Origin: Chloroflexota bacterium
GTDB lineage: Bacteria > Chloroflexota > Anaerolineae > Promineifilales > Promineifilaceae
Length of the DNA: 11,116 nucleotides
Assembly (NCBI GenBank): GCA_008501785.1
Contig: QQUD01000719.1
Span: 1 to 11,116, forward strand
Reading direction: 5' to 3'
In this document: piece by piece, positions 6,264 to 11,116 of the stretch
How the letters are laid out: each line of letters opens with the position of its first letter
Position numbering within the stretch: the stretch's first letter is position 1
The notes under the pieces: model-generated
Told to the model about the DNA's origin: nothing
Databases searched by the model: none
The model's input: only the letters and a program-made list of their open reading frames with translations
Made by a program: the position numbers and the translations under genes

Positions 6264-6266
6264 AAA

Positions 6267-7769
6267 ATGAATGAGGTTACACTAAAACATTTACTTTTGA
6301 TAGATATTGATGCGCTGCGAGCTGATGTGTTTGCGAACGCACTGCAGCAAGGTTTGCTGCCAAACATTGAACGATTGCTTGGGGGTGCGGAAATGACCCG
6401 TGGCATGCAAATCTCCGCGCTATCGACTGCACCAAGTATCACATTTTGCGCTCAAGCCAGCCTGTTTACGGGCGCACATCCGAATCAGCACGGTATTCCT
6501 GGCAATCAGTTTTTTGATAGGTTTGGGGATGCCCCCGCTGGCAAACCGCGTTTTTATGCATTTGACGTGGGCGACACGCTGCAAGTAAATGACGCGGTGA
6601 AGGTATTTACGCATGATCTGGCAATGAAGCGGCTGCGAGTTCCGACTATTTATGAGATGATGGCTGAAAGGGGGAAAACGGCCGTTATTGCTGGCAACAT
6701 GTACGCTAATAAATCATCCACCTGGCTCAAACCCTCACTTACCAATTTGGGTCGCTTTCTCAAAGGTGGCAATCTGTTTGGCATGACGCCTGAAGCCTAT
6801 GACAGGCACATTCTGAATAAACTTCTGAAACACATCAGAAAAAATGGACTGCCTCATATCATCACCCTCTACTTCATGGGGCTGGACTTCACTTCACACG
6901 AAAAAGGGCCAACCGCTCAATCAGATTATCTGGTCAAGCACATCGATCCGATGATTGGTGAATTGTGGCAGGCGATGCAGCAAAAACAGCCCGACGTGGA
7001 AAGCCGCACCTTGGTCGCCTTATTTTCCGATCACGGTCAAATCGAAGTCATTCACGATGACCGTCATTCGCTCAAACTTGGCTTTCCTTTTGATCGGGAG
7101 ATGGCCAGCTTTTTCGATGCAATCGGTCTAGACGTACATGATTTTCCAGGGGAAGCGCCAAATTGCAACGCGGTTCTGGCACTCAACGGCGGCACAGCAC
7201 ACGTTTATTTGCACAACCATTCTGGCAACTGGCAAACGCCCCCCGATTTCCAGCGAGACGTGCTGCCGGTTGGCCGTGCTTTTTGGGAAGCACACCAAAC
7301 TGGTAAATATTCAATCGATTTACAAGGTGCAATATCTGGTGTTTTGTTACGCAATGTTGAGCAAGATGACTGGGATGCCCCCTATCAAGCTCTCGCACCT
7401 AACGGCAAAATTGTGCCGTTGGCAAACTGGTTTAGCCAACAACCACAGACTGGCTATGCGAACCCAATCAGCCGTCTGCAAAATTTAATAGGTCGCTACA
7501 GTGGTGACATACTGCTAATCAGCAACTATGCAGAGCAATTTTATTTTGGTGATGAGCACAAAGGTGTTCATGGGGGGCTGCATCCTGATGATTCACAGGC
7601 GACAATGGCTTTTGGCTGGCCCGGTTTGTCTGCTGCGAACTGGCAGCCTATTCAAGAAATCATCACACAAAGTATTCAACAACGGTGTCAAACTGAGGGC
7701 AATCGCCAACCTTGTATCACGGATTTGGTGACAGGGTTAACGGCCGTTACCGATCAATTCTGGGCGTAA
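6267..7769 (+). CDS. Alkaline-phosphatase-superfamily phosphodiesterase/phosphatase
   Basis: This 500-residue protein matches the type I phosphodiesterase/nucleotide pyrophosphatase group. Probable metal and catalytic residues are Asp13 and Asp15 in LLIDIDALR; Thr59 as nucleophile in APSITFCAQASLFTGAHP, followed by NQHGI; Asp207 and His211 in GLDFTSH; Asp255-His256 in FSDHGQ; and His435 in GVHGG (His439 close by). All six metal-ligand positions expected for this fold are therefore present. There is no signal peptide, so it would act in the cytoplasm, which is less usual for the superfamily. The physiological substrate cannot be read from sequence; phosphodiesters, nucleotides, lipid headgroups or sugar phosphates are all possible. 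ATG 6267 has no clear ribosome binding site. A hairpin follows at 7772-7794. Confidence 0.88.
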   Translation: MNEVTLKHLLLIDIDALRADVFANALQQGLLPNIERLLGGAEMTRGMQISALSTAPSITFCAQASLFTGAHPNQHGIPGNQFFDRFGDAPAGKPRFYAFDVGDTLQVNDAVKVFTHDLAMKRLRVPTIYEMMAERGKTAVIAGNMYANKSSTWLKPSLTNLGRFLKGGNLFGMTPEAYDRHILNKLLKHIRKNGLPHIITLYFMGLDFTSHEKGPTAQSDYLVKHIDPMIGELWQAMQQKQPDVESRTLVALFSDHGQIEVIHDDRHSLKLGFPFDREMASFFDAIGLDVHDFPGEAPNCNAVLALNGGTAHVYLHNHSGNWQTPPDFQRDVLPVGRAFWEAHQTGKYSIDLQGAISGVLLRNVEQDDWDAPYQALAPNGKIVPLANWFSQQPQTGYANPISRLQNLIGRYSGDILLISNYAEQFYFGDEHKGVHGGLHPDDSQATMAFGWPGLSAANWQPIQEIITQSIQQRCQTEGNRQPCITDLVTGLTAVTDQFWA

Positions 7770-7771
7770 GA

Positions 7772-7794
7772 AGACATCGACGAATTCGATGTCT
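7772..7794 (+). terminator. Hairpin after the phosphodiesterase gene, partial terminator or mRNA processing site
   Basis: AGACATCGA (7772-7780) and TCGATGTCT (7786-7794) form a perfect 9-bp stem with a 5-base loop two bases after the stop codon. The trailing sequence AAGTTTTGC has only four T, so termination is likely incomplete and read-through into the GH13 gene is plausible. Confidence 0.5.
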
Positions 7795-7860
7795 AAGTTT
7801 TGCAAACATGTTTGATCTGGCAAACCCAAAATTCATTTTGGGGCAAAGGAGAAGCATCCC

Positions 7861-9717
7861 ATGCCGACGACACTCGAAACAACGGTTCCCACCACCCTAA
7901 CCAATCTCAATCTAATCCCACGCGGCCCCGTCCACCCCAGCCCGGAAGATTGGCGCGATCAGGCGCTTTATTTTTTGCTACCGGACCGGTTTAGCGATGG
8001 GGGTGAGGCGGAACGGCCGTTATTCAACTCATCTCATCCAGACCAACACCAACACCCCGACAAAACTACCTGGATGGCCTCTGGCAAAGTGTTCCAGGGC
8101 GGCACACTTAAAGGCATCCAAACCAAGCTCGATTACCTGCAAAATCTAGGCATCACCACCTTGTGGATTGGCCCCATCTGGAAACAGCGTGCCGATATGG
8201 ATACGTATCACGGCTACGCCATTCAAAATTTCCTTGATGTCGATCCGCGATTCGGCACACGTCAAGATTTGCGTGATTTAGTCAATGCGGCACATGAGCA
8301 AGGCATGTATGTTTTACTCGACATCATTTACAATCATACCGGCAACAACTGGTTTTACTGGGGATTCGACGGCTCGCCACAATCAACCATGCCCTATCGT
8401 TACTCCCCTCCATACGGTTTTCACAGTTGGCGTGCGATAAATGGACAACCTACCCACGACATCCAATCCGAAGAAGATGCCATCTGGCCACAGGAATTTC
8501 AAAACCCAGATTGGTACACGCGTGCGGGTATGATTGGCAAATGGGATCCAGATGTTTGGGAAAATCCCATTCATGCCGAAAACGAATTTCGGCGCGGGGA
8601 CTTTTTTGAGCTAAAGGATTTGAATTTGGGCCACCCTGATGTGTTGTCTGCTATCATCAAAATTTATCAATATTGGATTGCCGTCAGCGACTGTGACGGC
8701 TTCCGCATCGACACCGTAAAACATATCTCTTGGGAAGCGTCCCGCATCTTTTGCGGTGCGATTCGTGAGTTTGCCGAATCAATTGGCAAAGACCGCTTTT
8801 TGCTGTTGGGTGAAGTGACCGGTGGTGCAAACATGGCCCGCAACTACCTGGAAATCTTTGGGCGCAATATTGACGCTGTGCTGGACATTGGCGAACCAAC
8901 CACACGCCTGATTCGCATGATCAAAGGAGAAATGGCTGCTGACACCTTTTTCCGGCAATATGGCGGGCATGACATTTTGGGTGGCCATCGTGAAACAGGC
9001 CGCTTCCACGTTTCCATTCTCGATGATCATGACATGGTTGGTCGTGATAAACATCGTTTTGCGGCACATGCGGCTCCTGGTTTCGAGGCTGTGCAAACAG
9101 CCAACGCAGCCGGTGTTTTGCTGACCACACTTGGTATGCCTTGCGTTTACTACGGCACTGAGCAAGCATTTGCAGGCAGCATAGCTGATCACGATCATCA
9201 TATCGAACCAGGATTTTCATTTGAAGATCGGTATGTGCGAGAAGGGATGTTTGGCGGCACATTTGGCGCATCGGGTACTAAAGGCTGCCATTTTTTTGAC
9301 CAAAATCACGCGACTTATTTGCGCATTGCGGCAATTGCTCGTATTCGTAACCGAGATGATCTAATTGGGTTGACCTGTCGGCGAGGGCGTCAATATCTAC
9401 GCGAAGTCTCAGATAACGGCTGGGCGTTTCGTTATCCAAATGCAGGTGATATGGTTGCCTGGTCACGCATTTTGCATAAGCAGGAAGTGCTAGTTGTGTT
9501 GAACAGCAGCGGCGAACGAGAGCAAACGGCCGTTATCACCATCGACGCCTCCTTCCATCCTCACCACAGCCACATGACCACGCTCTACCGCTCCGACTGG
9601 TCCGACGACAAATTGCGCAATCCGCCAACAAATGAAAAAGTAGTGGTTGAGGTGAGAAACGGCCGTGCCACCGTCGCTATCACCCTCCCCCCAGCAGGGA
9701 TGGCTATTTTTGCTTGA
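7861..9717 (+). CDS. GH13 alpha-amylase-family enzyme
   Basis: This 618-residue protein starts at ATG 7861 behind AAAGGAGA. The (beta/alpha)8 catalytic domain carries the GH13 conserved regions: region I LLDIIYNHT (152-160, Asp154, His159), region V-like DLNLGHPDV (253-261), region II GFRIDTVKH (280-288) with nucleophile Asp284, region III LLGEVTG (315-321) with acid/base Glu318, and region IV ILDDHDMVG (386-394) with catalytic Asp391. In region IV the usual Asn of NHD is replaced by Asp389 (DDHD), which may mark a particular subfamily. A C-terminal beta domain (about 500-618) ends in TLPPAGMAIFA, as in many amylases. There is no signal peptide, so intracellular alpha-glucan or alpha-glucoside turnover is expected (inference); hydrolase and transferase or phosphorylase activities cannot be told apart here. 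It is probably the last gene of the operon with the two phosphoesterases, and its 3' end overlaps the convergent aminotransferase gene by 14 bases. Confidence 0.93.
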   Translation: MPTTLETTVPTTLTNLNLIPRGPVHPSPEDWRDQALYFLLPDRFSDGGEAERPLFNSSHPDQHQHPDKTTWMASGKVFQGGTLKGIQTKLDYLQNLGITTLWIGPIWKQRADMDTYHGYAIQNFLDVDPRFGTRQDLRDLVNAAHEQGMYVLLDIIYNHTGNNWFYWGFDGSPQSTMPYRYSPPYGFHSWRAINGQPTHDIQSEEDAIWPQEFQNPDWYTRAGMIGKWDPDVWENPIHAENEFRRGDFFELKDLNLGHPDVLSAIIKIYQYWIAVSDCDGFRIDTVKHISWEASRIFCGAIREFAESIGKDRFLLLGEVTGGANMARNYLEIFGRNIDAVLDIGEPTTRLIRMIKGEMAADTFFRQYGGHDILGGHRETGRFHVSILDDHDMVGRDKHRFAAHAAPGFEAVQTANAAGVLLTTLGMPCVYYGTEQAFAGSIADHDHHIEPGFSFEDRYVREGMFGGTFGASGTKGCHFFDQNHATYLRIAAIARIRNRDDLIGLTCRRGRQYLREVSDNGWAFRYPNAGDMVAWSRILHKQEVLVVLNSSGEREQTAVITIDASFHPHHSHMTTLYRSDWSDDKLRNPPTNEKVVVEVRNGRATVAITLPPAGMAIFA

Positions 9718-10843
9718 GATAGGCCGAAAAAGCTTGCCGCAAACGGGCAACGCCAAGCTCTAATTCAGGCGGCTCATAAAAAGAAAAACCCAATCGCAAG
9801 CCACTGCGAGCCGCTTGATCAGGTGAAAACTTAACACCGGGCTGGAAACCGACTTGAAACGGCCGTGACACACGCAGCAGCTCTTCCGTATCCACATGTT
9901 CTGGCAATTCTAGCCATACGAAATAGCCACCTTGCGGTTCGTGAAAGGTGAGTTCAGGGAAATGGAGCCGGAGTGCGTTGCTCAACACGGCGGCTCGCAG
10001 GCGGAAGGTGTCTTTGAGAGAGGTTAGGTATTGATCTTGCCAGCGTTGTTCGAGAACGGCCGTTACCAACCCCGCCGTAAAATGATTCAACGCCCCCCCA
10101 CTAGCCACCACCGCATCCGCTGCCAAACGCTCCACAAACCTCGGCGACGTCTGAATCCAACCCAGGCGCAAACCCGGAGCTAAAATTTTGGCAAAAGACC
10201 CCACAGACAACACCGTCCCACTCTCAGCATAACTCGCCAACGTCGGCGGCGGCGTAGTCGTGTAATTGAGCAGATGATACACCTCATCGGCAATAATCAA
10301 GAAATTGTGCGCTTGACTGAGTTCAACCAATCGTTCACGGCGCGATTGAGAGAGCGTAACACCGGTCGGATTTTGAAAGGTAGGAATTGTGTACAAACCA
10401 ACCGGCTTGTGTTCCACCACTTTCTCTACCAACGCCTCCACAATCAAACCTTTCCCGTCCGTTGGCACCGAAACCAGCTTAAGCCCATACCCCTCAAAAA
10501 TACCCATTGCCAAAAAGTAGGTACGGTCTTCAACAAGGAGCGTGTCGCCGGGTTGGGTAAAGAGATGGCAAATCAAACCCAACGCCTGCGAAGCGCCTGC
10601 GGTGAGAAACAAGGCTTCAGGCGTTACTGACTCACGGTAGCTGCGAGTCAAAAAATCGGCTAGCGCTGTGCGGAAACGGCCGTCACCAGGATTATCGCCA
10701 TAGTTGAGCAGTGACCTGTCATCTTCGCCAAGACGATGGTTTGCAGCCTGCTTCAAAATCGCTTGCGGCAGCAGGTCAAATCCAGGCCAGCCCATGCCCA
10801 AATCGATAAATGCTTTATCAGGGGGTTGATTACTGAATGTCAT
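9704..10843 (-). CDS. Fold-type I PLP-dependent aminotransferase (class I/II)
   Basis: This 379-residue protein starts at ATG 10843 with AGGAA six bases upstream. PLP-binding signatures are clear: TAGASQAL (81-88) for the phosphate-binding turn, FQNPTG (156-161, Asn158), ADEVYH (185-190, Asp186 and Tyr189), SVGSFAKILAPGLRLGW (213-229) with the Schiff-base Lys219, and Arg350 in GLRLGFS as the carboxylate anchor. The YGDNPGDGRFRTALADFL segment near 48-65 and the overall layout resemble 2-aminoadipate/aromatic aminotransferase-like enzymes of the MocR-related branch. There is no GntR-type DNA-binding domain, so it is an enzyme, not a regulator. Substrate specificity cannot be determined. It lies 30 bases downstream of the 53-codon ORF at 10874-11035 on the same strand and may be co-transcribed with it. 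Confidence 0.93.
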   Translation of the reverse strand: MTFSNQPPDKAFIDLGMGWPGFDLLPQAILKQAANHRLGEDDRSLLNYGDNPGDGRFRTALADFLTRSYRESVTPEALFLTAGASQALGLICHLFTQPGDTLLVEDRTYFLAMGIFEGYGLKLVSVPTDGKGLIVEALVEKVVEHKPVGLYTIPTFQNPTGVTLSQSRRERLVELSQAHNFLIIADEVYHLLNYTTTPPPTLASYAESGTVLSVGSFAKILAPGLRLGWIQTSPRFVERLAADAVVASGGALNHFTAGLVTAVLEQRWQDQYLTSLKDTFRLRAAVLSNALRLHFPELTFHEPQGGYFVWLELPEHVDTEELLRVSRPFQVGFQPGVKFSPDQAARSGLRLGFSFYEPPELELGVARLRQAFSAYLKQK

Positions 10844-10873
10844 GATTTTCCTAATTATTCGAGGGTTTTTAAC

Positions 10874-11035
10874 TTAATAGATGAACGGAAACAATTTCTT
10901 GGTAGTCTCTTTATACTTCTGATACGCATCCTGGAATTCTTCCATCAACAATTTCTCTTCTAGGAAGATGTCTTTTTTAATGGCGTTTCGAACAATTCCA
11001 AACTTTTTAAGAAACTTGTTTTTTATCAATGCCAT
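10874..11035 (-). CDS. 53-aa ORF resembling the C-terminus of an isoprenylcysteine carboxyl methyltransferase-like protein
   Basis: On the minus strand AAAAGGAG lies about four bases before ATG 11035, and the ORF ends at TAA 10874-10876. The product is lysine-rich. Its last 30 residues (IFLEEKLLMEEF, then YQKYKETTKKLFPFIY) match the pattern EEK-L...F...Y..Y...T..L.P.IY that closes membrane methyltransferases of the ICMT/PEMT group, recalled from family knowledge. All membrane spans and the catalytic HP-Y-G region of that family are absent, and an in-frame TAG lies 12 bases upstream of the start. It therefore looks like a remnant of a deleted gene or a small protein re-using that tail. The good ribosome binding site argues it may still be translated. 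Confidence 0.55.
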   Translation of the reverse strand: MALIKNKFLKKFGIVRNAIKKDIFLEEKLLMEEFQDAYQKYKETTKKLFPFIY

Positions 11036-11047
11036 AAATCTCCTTTT

Positions 11048-11116
11048 CTAATAACCCCCTGCTTCAGTGAGATCTTTTTGGTTGCTGCAGACGGTATCCT
11101 TGTTGATCTGCTCAAT
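11048..11116 (-). CDS. Possible 3' end of another gene, truncated by the window edge
   Basis: The minus-strand frame is open from the window end to TAG 11048-11050 (22 codons, ending KDLTEAGGY). The stop lies 12 bases before the ATG of the 53-codon ORF, a spacing usual within operons. The stretch is short and a second frame is also open, so this could be non-coding. The product is not recognised. Confidence 0.25.
   Translation of the reverse strand: MEQINKDTVCSNQKDLTEAGGY

Larger units (their letters stand above)
3..10683. repeat. Dispersed palindromic octamer ACGGCCGT, 17 copies
   Basis: Exact copies start at 3, 181, 1887, 2262, 2748, 4620, 4636, 5401, 5566, 6678, 7740, 8013, 9526, 9659, 9859, 10056 and 10676. 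Fifteen are inside genes of either strand and two are in the palindrome at 4611-4652. In coding DNA ten copies read Thr-Ala-Val, three read Arg-Pro and two read Gly-Arg, so all three frames are used. Most copies have A on the left and T on the right (AAACGGCCGTT). Spacing is irregular (16 to 1872 bases). One near-copy, ACGGCTGT, is at 409-416. The pattern resembles the HIP1 octamer of cyanobacteria in density and palindromy, but the word differs and its role is unknown. Confidence 0.9.

Noticed and set aside
8779..9201. 140-codon open frame on the minus strand inside the GH13 gene
   Set aside because: It lies antisense to conserved GH13 regions III and IV, has no recognisable domain and a Cys/His-rich composition typical of shadow frames.
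3..10683. CRISPR array or tandem repeat explanation for ACGGCCGT
   Set aside because: The copies are 8 bases long, irregularly spaced and mostly inside conserved genes. There are no repeat-spacer units.

Overview
This window reads as ordinary bacterial chromosome of moderate G+C content. It carries complete or near-complete genes on both strands, canonical AAGGAG-type ribosome binding sites and short intergenic gaps. No plasmid, phage, insertion sequence, CRISPR array, tRNA or rRNA was seen. The gene mix (AMMECR1 domain, GAF histidine kinase with NarL-type regulator, several receiver-only proteins, App1-type phosphatase, GH13 enzyme) would suit a Chloroflexota (Anaerolineae-like) bacterium, but that assignment is a low-confidence guess.

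Layout. 1-504 (+): the C-terminal part of an AMMECR1-domain protein. 501-2392 (-): a two-component pair, with a GAF/HATPase histidine kinase transcribed first and a LuxR/NarL-type response regulator after it. 2562-4807: a signalling and membrane stretch with a membrane-tethered receiver protein (+), a 31-residue hydrophobic peptide (+), an integral membrane protein of unknown function (+), a CheY-like single-domain receiver (-) and a 37-residue hydrophobic peptide (-). The last of these is followed by a perfect 42-bp palindrome that looks like its terminator. 4808-5097 is non-coding and holds a degraded GCGGAG/CGCAGAG-type inverted repeat and a possible promoter. 5098-9717 (+): a probable operon of an App1-type phosphatase, an alkaline-phosphatase-superfamily phosphodiesterase/phosphatase and a GH13 alpha-amylase-family enzyme. 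9704-11116 (-): a fold-type I PLP aminotransferase preceded by a 53-residue ORF that looks like the detached C-terminus of an isoprenylcysteine-carboxyl-methyltransferase-like protein, and by what may be the end of another gene.

The most striking signal is not a gene. The palindromic octamer ACGGCCGT occurs 17 times in 11.1 kb, against about 0.17 expected for a random octamer at equal base composition. It lies on both coding strands, in all three reading frames and in intergenic DNA, usually inside an A-rich/T-rich frame (AAACGGCCGTT). This is the behaviour of a genome-wide DNA-level word such as the cyanobacterial HIP1 motif (GCGATCGC) or the uptake sequences of Neisseria and Haemophilus. 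Two copies build the 42-bp palindrome. It also puts a recurrent Thr-Ala-Val tripeptide into unrelated proteins.
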